32,143 bases of DNA, taken from Rhodospirillaceae bacterium. GTDB taxonomy: Bacteria > Pseudomonadota > Alphaproteobacteria > Rhodospirillales > Casp-alpha2. Below, one piece after another: positions 7,336 through 14,695 of this stretch (positions are counted from its first letter, which is position 1; every line of letters starts with the position of its first letter). Both the position numbers and the translations under genes were made by a program. The notes below the pieces were generated by a model. The model was not told the origin of the DNA, made no database searches, and saw only the letters and a program-made list of their open reading frames with translations. The stretch covers positions 1-32,143 of the forward strand of contig NZAZ01000135.1 of the NCBI GenBank assembly GCA_002686255.1. Direction: 5' to 3'.

Positions 7336-9318
7336 TTACTTCCCCAACAGGCCCTTCAAGGCGCCGCCGAGGCCTTTGCCGATTTCATCCAGTTTCCTGT
7401 CCATCTTGTCGGTGGTCGAGGCGCCGGAGGACGGCTGTTGGGGCTGCGTTGGCGGGAGCTGGGAAGCAGAAGAAGAGTCCGGCGGCTGTTTGGCCTTGGC
7501 CCGGACCAGGGGCCGGCCGGCCAGGGCGAGCTTGCAATAGTCCGTATCGTCGACATTCCCCGACCCGCCGCCCGGTTCCTTGTTGCCGCCGACGCCGACA
7601 AGTTTGCCAAGCGCGGAAACGCCGCCCTTGGCGATATCGGTGGCGGTGGAGACGGCGCCGGTCACTACGCCGATGGCGGCGCCGCCCAGGTCGGGGAAGG
7701 CCGTCGGGTTGACCAGCGTGCCGCCGACGTTGACCGGCACCATGGTCAGCTTCAGCAGGCTGACTTTCTTGGCCCGGGGATCGATGTTGATGTCGATGGT
7801 CTCGTCCTTCAGGTTGACGCCGCCACGGTCGATCATGCCGAGGCCGCCGGTTTCGAACACCAGCGCCTTGGCTTTTGCCCGGCCCTTGCGGACATCGAAA
7901 TCGGCGACGATGCAACGGATGTCCTTGTCGCCCTTGCTGTCGACGAACGGCAGCGCCGACATCACGTCCGCCGACAGGACGTTGAGAAGGCCGCTTTCGA
8001 CCTTGCCGCCCCGGGTGACGATGCGGGCGCGTCCGTCAAGGCCGACCATGATGGCCCGGACCGAAGAACCGCGGCCCTTCAGGTTGATCGCCGCGTCGAC
8101 CTTGCCGCTGGCGATGCCGGTCAATTTCAGTTGCTCGAGGACGGCCCCGTAATCGATTTGCCGGGCATCCAGGTTGACGGTGATCGCCGGCACCGCGCCG
8201 GAGCCGTCGACAACGATGTTGCCGCTGACCCTACCGCCGCCGATGGTCGCCTTCAGGGGCTTGACGTCGAGCTTCCCGGCGCCGAGGACCAGCGCCAGCT
8301 CGACGTCGTTGACGGCAATGCCGCCGGTGACCAGGCGGCCGATATTGATCCTTACTCTGGCGTCCGCCGCCTTGAGGCCGCCCGTGGGCAGCGGATCGGC
8401 GGCGAACACCCGCTCCCCTTTGCCCTTGGCGTAGGCCTTCCCATCCGGGCCGGGCGCAAGCAGCGCGTCGAGATCGATCAGTTTCGAAGTCAGCTCGGCG
8501 GACACGGCGGGGCGTGCCACCCCGGCCAGGTTCACCGAGGCCCAGCCTTCCAGGTCGCTGCCGCCGATTTCGGCTTTCAGGCCGTCGAGCCGGTAGCCAC
8601 CCTTGGGATCGGACACCGCCGCCGTCACCTTGAAGGCCTGGATCTTGGGCAGGGTCAGTCCCGCCGCCTTGGCCAGGGAGCCGAGCCGACCCGATAATTT
8701 AACCGCCTGGCCGTTCAAATCGCCGGTCAGCGCGATGTTCATCGGCGCGTCGAGGCCGTAGCTCTGGATATCCAGGTTGGCGATGCGAAGGGCGGTCTTT
8801 TTCCCGCTTCGGCCATCACGATAGGTCAGGTTGAGGTCCTCGATCCGGACCCGGTTCACCACCGGCAACGTCCCGGGACCCGAGGATTTAGGCTCGGCTT
8901 TTCCTTGGGCCGTTAACCCCGTGGGGTCCAGTTCCCAGTTGCCGCGTCCTTTGGCATCGGTTTCGGCCCAAAGGTCCAGCCCGACCAGCACCAGCCTCTT
9001 GACCCGGACATCGCCGCTCAGCAACGGCAGCAGTTCAACCTCGGCGGCAAGCCGTTTCAGCTTGACCATTTCCCCCCGCGATCCCCAAGGCGCGTTGGCG
9101 AAGGTCACCCCTTCCACGGCCACGGACGGCCTCAAGGACAGGGCCAGGTTCAATTCTCCGGAAATGGTCAAATCGCGGCCCGTCGCGGACTTAACCTGTT
9201 CCGCGATCAGCCCCCGGTATTGGTTGAAATCCAGGGACTTGATGATAACGATCCCGGTCACCACCCCGGCCGCTGCCAGGATGACGACGCTGGAAAGGAT
9301 CTTTCTCCAATGTTTCAT
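7336..9318 (-). CDS. AsmA-family envelope protein
   Basis: A 660-residue protein with an N-terminal membrane anchor (ILSSVVILAAAGVVTGIVII, about residues 8-27) and a long periplasmic beta-rich body. The N-terminal AsmA pattern is clear (SATGRDLTISGELNLALSL, then VEGVTFANAPWG). The C-terminal part (GGVNLKDETIDINIDPRAKK, then PVNVGGTLVNPTAFPDL) matches the AsmA C-terminal domain. AsmA-like proteins are linked to outer-membrane assembly and lipid transport, so this is probably an envelope maintenance gene. A low-complexity Ser/Pro/Gln segment lies near the C-terminus. Its ATG overlaps the HAD stop by four bases (ATGA), so translation is probably coupled. Confidence 0.85.
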   Translation of the reverse strand: MKHWRKILSSVVILAAAGVVTGIVIIKSLDFNQYRGLIAEQVKSATGRDLTISGELNLALSLRPSVAVEGVTFANAPWGSRGEMVKLKRLAAEVELLPLLSGDVRVKRLVLVGLDLWAETDAKGRGNWELDPTGLTAQGKAEPKSSGPGTLPVVNRVRIEDLNLTYRDGRSGKKTALRIANLDIQSYGLDAPMNIALTGDLNGQAVKLSGRLGSLAKAAGLTLPKIQAFKVTAAVSDPKGGYRLDGLKAEIGGSDLEGWASVNLAGVARPAVSAELTSKLIDLDALLAPGPDGKAYAKGKGERVFAADPLPTGGLKAADARVRINIGRLVTGGIAVNDVELALVLGAGKLDVKPLKATIGGGRVSGNIVVDGSGAVPAITVNLDARQIDYGAVLEQLKLTGIASGKVDAAINLKGRGSSVRAIMVGLDGRARIVTRGGKVESGLLNVLSADVMSALPFVDSKGDKDIRCIVADFDVRKGRAKAKALVFETGGLGMIDRGGVNLKDETIDINIDPRAKKVSLLKLTMVPVNVGGTLVNPTAFPDLGGAAIGVVTGAVSTATDIAKGGVSALGKLVGVGGNKEPGGGSGNVDDTDYCKLALAGRPLVRAKAKQPPDSSSASQLPPTQPQQPSSGASTTDKMDRKLDEIGKGLGGALKGLLGK

Positions 9319-10001
9319 TTTGAAACCTTTCCCAGGGTTTCGATCGTTTTGGGCAAATCCCGAAATTCATCGATGACGGCCTGGGCTCCGGCGGCGTACA
9401 GATGCTCCCCCGGATGATACCCCCAAGAGACGCCGAGGGCCATGGTGCCGGCGCGTTTCGCCATTTCCATGTCGAAGGTGGTGTCGCCGATCATCACCGT
9501 GGCCGCCGGATCGGCGCCGGTTTCCCTCATGGCGTTCAGCAACATGTCTGGGTTCGGCTTGCCGGGACCGCTGTCGGCGGTTTGCAGGGTCTGGAAACGG
9601 TCGGTCAGGCGGTGGGTTTCAAGGGTCATGAGAAGGCCCCGGCGGCTTTTTCCCGTCGCCACGCCCAGGACCCATCCCGCCGCCTCCAGAACCTCCAGGA
9701 CCTCCAGGGCGCCGGGATAAAGAGGATCATGGACTTCCCCTTTGTTCCTGAGGTCGGTAAAGGCTTCCTTATAGCTTATCACCAGCCCGTCGTGATCGTC
9801 CGGACCGGCGTCGGGAAGCAACCGCACCATGGCCTCGCACAGCGGCAGCCCGACCACCTGGCGCACCGCTTCGGCTTCCGGCCTGGGGTGGGCGCGGGCG
9901 TCGAAAGCGCTGAACATGGAGGAAATGATCGAATGTTGTGAATCGACCAGGGTGCCGTCACAGTCGAAAACGGCCAATCGCGGGGAACGGGATTCAGGCA
10001 T
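9315..10001 (-). CDS. HAD-family hydrolase, phosphoglycolate phosphatase-like
   Basis: A 228-residue HAD hydrolase (subfamily IA). Motif I is FDCDGTLVDS (nucleophile Asp13, Asp15), motif II is the GVATGKSRRG region, a Lys is in KPNPDMLL, and motif IV is MIGDTTFDMEMA. The insert after motif I is the helical cap of the Gph/PGP type. The likely reaction is dephosphorylation of a small phosphate ester such as 2-phosphoglycolate, but substrate cannot be read from sequence. In alphaproteobacteria a HAD gene often follows rluC in this cluster. The stop overlaps the asmA start. Confidence 0.88.
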   Translation of the reverse strand: MPESRSPRLAVFDCDGTLVDSQHSIISSMFSAFDARAHPRPEAEAVRQVVGLPLCEAMVRLLPDAGPDDHDGLVISYKEAFTDLRNKGEVHDPLYPGALEVLEVLEAAGWVLGVATGKSRRGLLMTLETHRLTDRFQTLQTADSGPGKPNPDMLLNAMRETGADPAATVMIGDTTFDMEMAKRAGTMALGVSWGYHPGEHLYAAGAQAVIDEFRDLPKTIETLGKVSK

Positions 10002-10046
10002 GGTCAGGGGATTCCCAATGGCGGCACGGGAATATCAAAACGCGCT

Positions 10047-10736
10047 TTATTGGGGGTTTAAGGTGTTTTCTTCGGACAACAGATAGCCGACACCGCGAAG
10101 GGTGTGGACGCTGACATTGGCGCCGGCGCCGGCCAATCGTTTGCGCAGCCGCGAAACGTGAACCTCTACCGAGTTGGACGAGACTTCCTTGCCGAAGCCG
10201 TAAATCTTGTCTTCGAGCACGTTCTTGGGGACGACGCGGCCGGCGCGGCGCATCAGTTGTTCGAGTACTCCCAATTCGCGCCTCGGAATGGAAATCGTCC
10301 TGTCGTTGATTTGCACCTCGCGGGCCGTGGTGTCGAAGGAAACGTTGCCGGCGGTAATCACCAAACCGAGAACCCCCCCAGGACGGCGCAGCAAGGCCCG
10401 GATGCGGGCGATCAGCTCTTTCATGGCGAAGGGCTTCAACAGGTAATCGTCGCCGCCGCTGTTGAGGCCGCGGATGCGGTCGTCGACGCCGTCGCGGGCG
10501 GTCAGGATCAGGACCGGCGTTTCTTCGCCAGCGTCCCGCCACGACCGCAACAGGTTCAGCCCGTCGGTATCGGGAAGGCCCAGGTCGAGGATGATGGCGT
10601 CGTATTGTATCGTCGCCCGGGCGGCCTCGCCGCCGCTGCCGGTATCGGCGGTGTCAACGGTGAAGCCTTCCTTTTCCAAGCCGTCCTTGACGAAATTGGC
10701 AAACCGTTCGTGATCTTCGACCAATAAAAGCCGCAT
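10047..10736 (-). CDS. Orphan OmpR/PhoB-family response regulator
   Basis: A 229-residue two-component regulator from the ATG at 10736; a TTG at 10751 is possible. The receiver domain shows the acidic pair in LLLVEDHE (Glu7, Asp8), the phosphoacceptor Asp51 in ILDLGLPDTDG, and Lys in LLKPFAM. The C-terminal winged helix has SVEVHVSRLRKRL and LRGVGYLL. It resembles the TctD/QseB/PmrA subgroup. No histidine kinase gene lies in the window, so its partner is encoded elsewhere. A promoter with a leader of about 140 bases lies upstream, between it and rluC. It sits between rluC and the HAD gene, as an insertion in an otherwise housekeeping cluster. Confidence 0.9.
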   Translation of the reverse strand: MRLLLVEDHERFANFVKDGLEKEGFTVDTADTGSGGEAARATIQYDAIILDLGLPDTDGLNLLRSWRDAGEETPVLILTARDGVDDRIRGLNSGGDDYLLKPFAMKELIARIRALLRRPGGVLGLVITAGNVSFDTTAREVQINDRTISIPRRELGVLEQLMRRAGRVVPKNVLEDKIYGFGKEVSSNSVEVHVSRLRKRLAGAGANVSVHTLRGVGYLLSEENTLNPQ

Positions 10737-10881
10737 GCGCCATCTCTGCAAAGTAGGCCGACGGCAATGCGCCGGTGCGCATTCCCCTTCAAAAACGCTT
10801 CAGACCTCAAGAATTTTTGCCGCCTTTTTCGGGAAACCGGTTCCCCTTCGAACCATTCCCGGAAGGCTGGCTTGTTTATTT

Positions 10882-10909
10882 ATTGTAATCTTAAAGGACT
10901 ATTTGGCAA
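10882..10909 (-). promoter_or_regulatory. Probable sigma70 promoter for the response regulator
   Basis: On the minus strand TTGCCA (10904-10909) and TACAAT (10882-10887) are 16 bp apart, immediately downstream of rluC. Transcription would start near 10875 and leave a leader of about 140 bases before the ATG at 10736. Confidence 0.5.
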
Positions 10910-10939
10910 GCGGCCTCATGGTGCTTCTAAGTCTTTGAA

Positions 10940-11911
10940 TTATTGAAATAAATCCTTCTCGGCCCGGTCATCGAAACCGAGCGTACGGAAAGTCGCCCGC
11001 ATGTGGTCCGGCAACGGGGCCGACACTTCCAAAATACCGCCCGCCGGGTGCGGTATGCGGAGCGCCTTGGCATGCAGGTGGAGTCGCCTGGAGGTATCTT
11101 GGCCGGCAATAAAGGCCTCGCGGCCGCCGTATTTTCCGTCGCCCAGGATCGGCGTCTCCACCGCCGCGGCATGAACCCGCAATTGATGGGTGCGGCCGGT
11201 TTCAGGTTCAAAAGCCACCCACGCGGCCTGGCGACCGGCGCGGTCGATGACGCGGTAACGGGTGAGGGCCCTTTTGCCGCCGGCAACCCCCGCGCCGACC
11301 TTTTCCCCGCCCCGGCCAAGCCGTTTTGCCAGCGCCAGATCGATGATCCCCTCGGGCGGCCTGGGAACCCCCGCCACCACCGCCCAGTAAAGCTTGCGCG
11401 CCTGCCGGGAGCGGAAGGCGGCGGTCAGTTTCCGGGCCGCGGCGCCGTTGCGGGCCAGTACCAAGACGCCGCTGGTGTCCTTGTCGAGCCGGTGCGCCAG
11501 CCGGGGACGTTCGCGGGCGCCGAAGCGAAGCGCCTCGAGCAGGGCGTCAAGATGTTTGCCAAGGCCGCTGCCGCCCTGAACCGCCAGGCCGGGCGGTTTG
11601 TCGATGACAAGGACATCGTCATCCCGGTGCAGGACCCGGGCTTTCAGGTCCCGGTCATCGGCCTTGGAAATCCTGGGCTTGCGGCGTCCGGGTTGCGGCG
11701 CCGGTAAGCCCAGGGGCGGCACCCTCACTTGTTGTCCCGCCTGTAAACGGGCGCCGGCCTTGACGCGCCCTCCATCGACCCGGACCTGCCCGGTGCGCAG
11801 CCATTTCTGCACCCGGGCGTGGCCGAGGCCGGGGAAACGCCGCTTGAACCAGCGGTCGACGCGCATGCCCGCTTCGTCGTCCCTGACCTTGAGGGTTTTC
11901 ACGCCGCCCAT
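10940..11911 (-). CDS. rluC: RluA-family 23S rRNA pseudouridine synthase (RluC-like)
   Basis: A 323-residue enzyme from the ATG at 11911; a TTG at 11917 adds two residues. The N-terminal S4 RNA-binding domain (residues about 12-65) contains RVDRWFKRRFPGLGHARVQKWLRTG in shortened form and VRVDGGRVKAG. The catalytic domain holds the RluA motif HRLDKDTSG (140-148) with catalytic Asp143, and later GRTHQLRVHAAAVETPILGD. Such enzymes convert uridines of 23S rRNA to pseudouridine. RluC versus RluD cannot be settled by eye; the position after rarA favours RluC. It lies about 40 bp after rarA and is probably co-transcribed with it. Confidence 0.85.
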   Translation of the reverse strand: MGGVKTLKVRDDEAGMRVDRWFKRRFPGLGHARVQKWLRTGQVRVDGGRVKAGARLQAGQQVRVPPLGLPAPQPGRRKPRISKADDRDLKARVLHRDDDVLVIDKPPGLAVQGGSGLGKHLDALLEALRFGARERPRLAHRLDKDTSGVLVLARNGAAARKLTAAFRSRQARKLYWAVVAGVPRPPEGIIDLALAKRLGRGGEKVGAGVAGGKRALTRYRVIDRAGRQAAWVAFEPETGRTHQLRVHAAAVETPILGDGKYGGREAFIAGQDTSRRLHLHAKALRIPHPAGGILEVSAPLPDHMRATFRTLGFDDRAEKDLFQ

Positions 11912-11952
11912 GGCCAAAATCCCAAATCGCTGAGGCTGGCGATCATCTCTGG

Positions 11953-13239
11953 CTAGTCCTTTTGGCGGCGCAGTTTATCCCAGTAATCGAGCCGTTTGGC
12001 GATTTCGCGCTCGAACCCCCGCTCGCCGGGCTCATATAAGCGCGTGCGCGTCATGCCGTCGGGAAAATAGTTCCGGCCGGAAAAGCCTTCTTCGGTGTCG
12101 TGGTCGTATTCGTAACCGGCGCCGTATCCCAGGTCCTTCATCAACCCCGTCGGCGCGTTGAGGATATGCTTCGGCGGATCGAGGGACCCCGTCTCCCGCG
12201 CCGCTTTCGCCGCCGTTTTTTCGGCCTTGTAGGCGGCGTTGGATTTGGGCGCCGTGGCCAGATAAATGACGCTTTGCACGATCGCCAGTTCGCCTTCCGG
12301 CGAGCCCAGGCGCTCATAGGCTTCCCAGGCGGTAATGGATTGCACCAGGGCCTGCGGATCGGCGAGGCCGATGTCCTCGGAGGCGAAACGGACCAACCGC
12401 CGGGCGATATAGCGGGGGTCTTCGCCCCCGGCCAGCATCCTGGCCAGCCAATAAAGCGCCGCGTCGGCATCTGATCCGCGAAGCGATTTATGGAGCGCGC
12501 TGATGAGGTTGTAATGGCCCTCCTGCGACTTGTCGTAAAGCGGCACCCGGCGCTGCACCACCCCGGTCAACTGGGCGGTGTCGATGAGCGGTGTATCGGG
12601 CAGCGCCAACACCGATTCGACCATGTTCAAAAGGTACCGCCCGTCGCCGTCGGCCATGGCGCGGAGCGCGGCCCTGGCGTCGGCGTCCAGGGGCAGGGCC
12701 CGGCCTTCCAGTTTTTCGGCCCGGACCAGCAACTCTTCCAACGATCCGTCGCCGAGCCGGTTCAGCACCAGCACCTGGGTCCGGGACAAAAGCGGGGCGT
12801 TGAGCTCGAACGACGGATTTTCCGTCGTCGCGCCGACCAGGATCACGGTGCCGTCCTCCACATAGGGAAGGAACCCGTCCTGCTGGGCGCGGTTGAAACG
12901 ATGGATTTCGTCAACGAAAAGCAGGGTTCCCTGACCCATTTCGCGTTTTTGCCGCGCCGTTTCGAACACCTTGCGCAAGTCGGCGACGCCGGAGAACACC
13001 GCCGACAGGCGTTCGAAATGCAAATCAGAAATGTCCGCCAACAGCCAGGCGATGGTGGTCTTGCCGGTGCCCGGCGCCCCCCAAAGGATGATCGAGTTGA
13101 GCTTCCCCGATTCCACCATCTTCGATATCGGCCCGTCGCCGCAAAGCAGGTGGTCCTGGCCGACGACTTCGGAAAGGTCCTTCGGCCGCAGGCGGTCGGC
13201 CAGGGGGCGCGGGGCGCCGGATTCGAAGAGCGTGCTCAT
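11953..13239 (-). CDS. rarA: Replication-associated recombination protein A (RarA/MgsA AAA+ ATPase)
   Basis: A 428-residue AAA+ ATPase of the RarA/MgsA/WRNIP1 family, which acts at stalled replication forks and is related to clamp loaders. Walker A is GAPGTGKT (54-61) and Walker B is LLFVDEIHRFN (106-116). Sensor 1 is GATTENPSFELN, and the C-terminal tetramerisation part has KSLRGSDADAALYWLARML and ARRLVRFASEDIGLADP. The length is normal. The ATG at 13239 has GGAGAAG upstream. A small gene with a strong ribosome-binding site ends 17 bp before it and may be translated from the same mRNA. Confidence 0.95.
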   Translation of the reverse strand: MSTLFESGAPRPLADRLRPKDLSEVVGQDHLLCGDGPISKMVESGKLNSIILWGAPGTGKTTIAWLLADISDLHFERLSAVFSGVADLRKVFETARQKREMGQGTLLFVDEIHRFNRAQQDGFLPYVEDGTVILVGATTENPSFELNAPLLSRTQVLVLNRLGDGSLEELLVRAEKLEGRALPLDADARAALRAMADGDGRYLLNMVESVLALPDTPLIDTAQLTGVVQRRVPLYDKSQEGHYNLISALHKSLRGSDADAALYWLARMLAGGEDPRYIARRLVRFASEDIGLADPQALVQSITAWEAYERLGSPEGELAIVQSVIYLATAPKSNAAYKAEKTAAKAARETGSLDPPKHILNAPTGLMKDLGYGAGYEYDHDTEEGFSGRNYFPDGMTRTRLYEPGERGFEREIAKRLDYWDKLRRQKD

Positions 13240-13256
13240 GTCTTCTCCGGCCCCGG

Positions 13257-13430
13257 CTAGGGTCTTTCCGGCCCAAATTGGATCAATTCTGTTTCTCGAT
13301 TGGCGCGGCTATCCGGTGCCGAAACGGTTGCAGGGCGGACTTCGGCATGCTGTTCGGGGGGCGCGAACTCGTCCCCGTTGGGGACATGGAGAACCGGCGG
13401 CGCGTTGATGGTGATTTCCCTGCCGCTCAT
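13257..13430 (-). CDS. Small hypothetical protein, 57 residues, upstream of rarA
   Basis: An open frame runs from the ATG at 13430 to TAG at 13257, giving a 57-residue, Pro/Glu-rich product beginning MSGREITINAPPVLHVPNGD. The start has a strong ribosome-binding site (AGGAG, nine bases before the ATG), unlike random frames here. It ends 17 bp before rarA and lies directly left of the left direct repeat of the island. There is no signal peptide, membrane segment or recognisable domain. Before the island arrived, it would have followed htrA. The call rests on the ribosome-binding site, position and codon use, not on similarity. Confidence 0.6.
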   Translation of the reverse strand: MSGREITINAPPVLHVPNGDEFAPPEQHAEVRPATVSAPDSRANRETELIQFGPERP

Positions 13431-13464
13431 GGTCTAATTCTCCTGCAAGTTTTTCTTATTTTGA

Positions 13465-13505
13465 ACGTTATCGCATTATCAATGACGGGGCCAACCCGCG
13501 CCCCA
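13465..13505. repeat. Left direct repeat flanking the accessory island
   Basis: Positions 13465-13504 match 15467-15506 at 34 of 40 positions in the same orientation. Shared blocks include GCATTATC and GACGGGGCCAACCCG. The two copies bracket the only accessory genes between htrA and rarA, so they are candidates for attachment sites or for a duplication made on insertion. Confidence 0.7.
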
Positions 13506-13512
13506 CGCCGCC

Positions 13513-13617
13513 GGAAAGGTCAGCATCGGTCGGCATAAGTCGGCAACCGGTCATCTTCCGGTACACACCGGGCAGGCATTCGGTAAACATTCCGGTCAAC
13601 ATCGGGTCATCCTCCGG
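13513..13617 (-). repeat. Degenerate 10-12 bp tandem repeats after the TerS-like gene
   Basis: On the minus strand the pattern TGnnnACCgga recurs about nine times, for example TGTTGACCGGAA, TGTTTACCGAA, TGTGTACCGGAAGA, TGCCGACTTA, TGCCGACCGA and TGCTGACCTT. The last three units are in exact 10-bp register and are near-copies of those at 4879-4918. The first units overlap the stop codon of the TerS-like gene, whose last residues LTGG are encoded by one of them. Confidence 0.65.
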
Positions 13618-14092
13618 TAAGCGCCCGCCCGCCGGGTCCGGCGCGGCCGGCCCGGCCGAGCAGCGTTTCGGCCTCGGCGACGATGTCGGCGGCCGAACGG
13701 GCGGCCGTCCCCGGCGGCGCCGGCGGCAGCGGCGGCAGCCGGGGCAGCGCCGCGCGGCGCTCCTTGAGGATGCCCAGCCTCGCCTGCAGCTCGACGGCGC
13801 GCGCCGCGGTGTGGAAGTGGTGGTCCTCGATGGCGCGGCGGTAGACGTTCTCGAGCTTGCCGATCAGCACCTCGGTGTCGCGGCCCTGGTCGCGGCAAAG
13901 CTGGGCGTGGAGGGCGCGGATGCGGGCGCGCACGCGCTCGGTCCTCAACAGCCGGTAGCCCTGCTGCTTGGCCGAGCCGCGGGCGTAGCCGGCCTCGGAG
14001 GCCGCCACCGAGGCGTTGGCGTAGTTGATGAAGGCGTGGCAGAACCGCTCCTGCCTGGGGGTGAGAAGTTTCCTGGGAATAGGGGGTTCCAT
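13607..14092 (-). CDS. Phage terminase small subunit-like protein (Terminase_2)
   Basis: A 161-residue protein whose residues about 9-60 match the terminase small subunit pattern: LTPRQERFCHAFI, NASVAASEAGY, then QGYRLLRTERVRARI, a DNA-binding helix-turn-helix. The middle is helical (GRDTEVLIGKLENVYRRAIED, in shortened form). The C-terminus is Ala/Pro/Gly-rich. TerS recognises packaging sites in phage DNA, but there is no large terminase, portal or other phage gene here, so its role in this island is unknown. The reading frame is open up to 14257, but a near-consensus promoter at 14126-14154 would start transcription near 14119, which fixes the ATG at 14092. Its stop codon lies in a tandem-repeat tract. 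Confidence 0.75.
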   Translation of the reverse strand: MEPPIPRKLLTPRQERFCHAFINYANASVAASEAGYARGSAKQQGYRLLRTERVRARIRALHAQLCRDQGRDTEVLIGKLENVYRRAIEDHHFHTAARAVELQARLGILKERRAALPRLPPLPPAPPGTAARSAADIVAEAETLLGRAGRAGPGGRALTGG

Positions 14093-14125
14093 GATATTTT
14101 GCCTTTTTTCGGACGCGAAAAAGAA

Positions 14126-14154
14126 AATATAAGCATATTTAGGATAAATGTCAA
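14126..14154 (-). promoter_or_regulatory. Near-consensus sigma70 promoter of the TerS-like gene
   Basis: On the minus strand TTGACA (14149-14154) and TATATT (14126-14131) are separated by exactly 17 bp. The predicted start lies about 27 bases before the ATG at 14092. This is one of the strongest promoters in the window and lies in AT-rich DNA unlike the surrounding genome. Confidence 0.75.
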
Positions 14155-14235
14155 GGACTTTCGAACGAAAAAGGAACACGCCAGCCCGCCCTTTTTCGGC
14201 GCCCATGTCTGGCATAAACATTTCGGTTTCTTCCC

Positions 14236-14301
14236 TTGAATTGACTCTATAATTCATTTATATATTACCGCTGAACACATGTCTACTTTTAATTTATAGA
14301 G
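14236..14301 (+). promoter_or_regulatory. Promoter and possible operator of the XRE gene
   Basis: TTGAAT (14236-14241) and TATATA (14259-14264) are 17 bp apart, about 40 bases before the TTG start at 14302. An imperfect inverted pair, CTCTATAATT (14245-14254) and AATTTATAGAG (14291-14301), brackets the start region and could be the binding site of the XRE protein itself. The operator role is inference. Confidence 0.45.
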
Positions 14302-14553
14302 TTGATAATTACAGACAGCCTTTCCCCGGAGCAATGCAAGGCAGCCAGAGCGTTGCTCCGGCTTCACCAAACCGACTTGTGCGGCCTTGCCGATATAACG
14401 ATCAAAACCCTTTCCGACTTCGAAGGCGGCAAGACCAAGCCCTACGCCAGCACTATTGATAAGATCAAGGACGCCCTGGAAGGGGCCGGGGTTGAGTTCA
14501 TCAACGCGGACAACGGCGGGCCGGGGGCACGACTCCGGGAAGCCGGGGAATAG
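14302..14553 (+). CDS. XRE-family helix-turn-helix regulator
   Basis: An 83-residue single-domain DNA-binding protein. The XRE fold is clear: LSPEQCKAARALLRLHQTDL (helices 1-2), then CGLADITIKTLSDFEGGKTKP (recognition helix and turn), helix 5 STIDKIKDALEGAGVEF, and the ending GGPGARLR common in this alphaproteobacterial subfamily. The start is TTG; no in-frame ATG is available and the ribosome-binding site is weak. The upstream region has a good promoter and an inverted pair, so self-regulation is plausible. It lies divergent to the TerS-like gene and ahead of the NYN gene, making it the likely regulator of the island. Confidence 0.85.
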   Translation: MIITDSLSPEQCKAARALLRLHQTDLCGLADITIKTLSDFEGGKTKPYASTIDKIKDALEGAGVEFINADNGGPGARLREAGE

Positions 14554-14583
14554 CGGTGCTGCCGATCAACATCACCATGATGC

Positions 14584-14613
14584 TTGAAAACAGCACCCAA
14601 TCCGGCGTATATA
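14584..14613 (+). promoter_or_regulatory. Probable sigma70 promoter of the NYN gene
   Basis: TTGAAA (14584-14589) and TATATA (14608-14613) are separated by 18 bp. The start would be near 14620, leaving a leader of about 75 bases that contains a GC-rich hairpin-prone segment (GCCGTTGCCTCCGGGCGGCGGC). Confidence 0.5.
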
Positions 14614-14695
14614 AGGGTCGTATTCTTCCCGGCGGGCATGACCCGTCGGATAGGGCCGTTGCCTCCGGGCGGCGGCCTTTCACTTTGAGGCAGCC

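Noticed and set aside
6145-8697. Long plus-strand open frame of about 850 codons
   Set aside because: It lies antisense to pccB, the ATP12 gene and asmA, has a composition typical of GC-rich shadow frames (runs of Gly, Arg, Asp, His), and shows no domain. The minus-strand genes are certain.
14093-14257. N-terminal extension of the TerS-like protein by up to 55 residues
   Set aside because: The frame is open, but a strong promoter (TTGACA-17-TATATT) lies within it and the family pattern begins after the ATG at 14092.
14257-14285. Alternative minus-strand promoter TAGACA-17-TATAAA
   Set aside because: Spacing is good, but the promoter at 14126-14154 is closer to consensus and to the gene, and the AT-rich region gives such matches easily.
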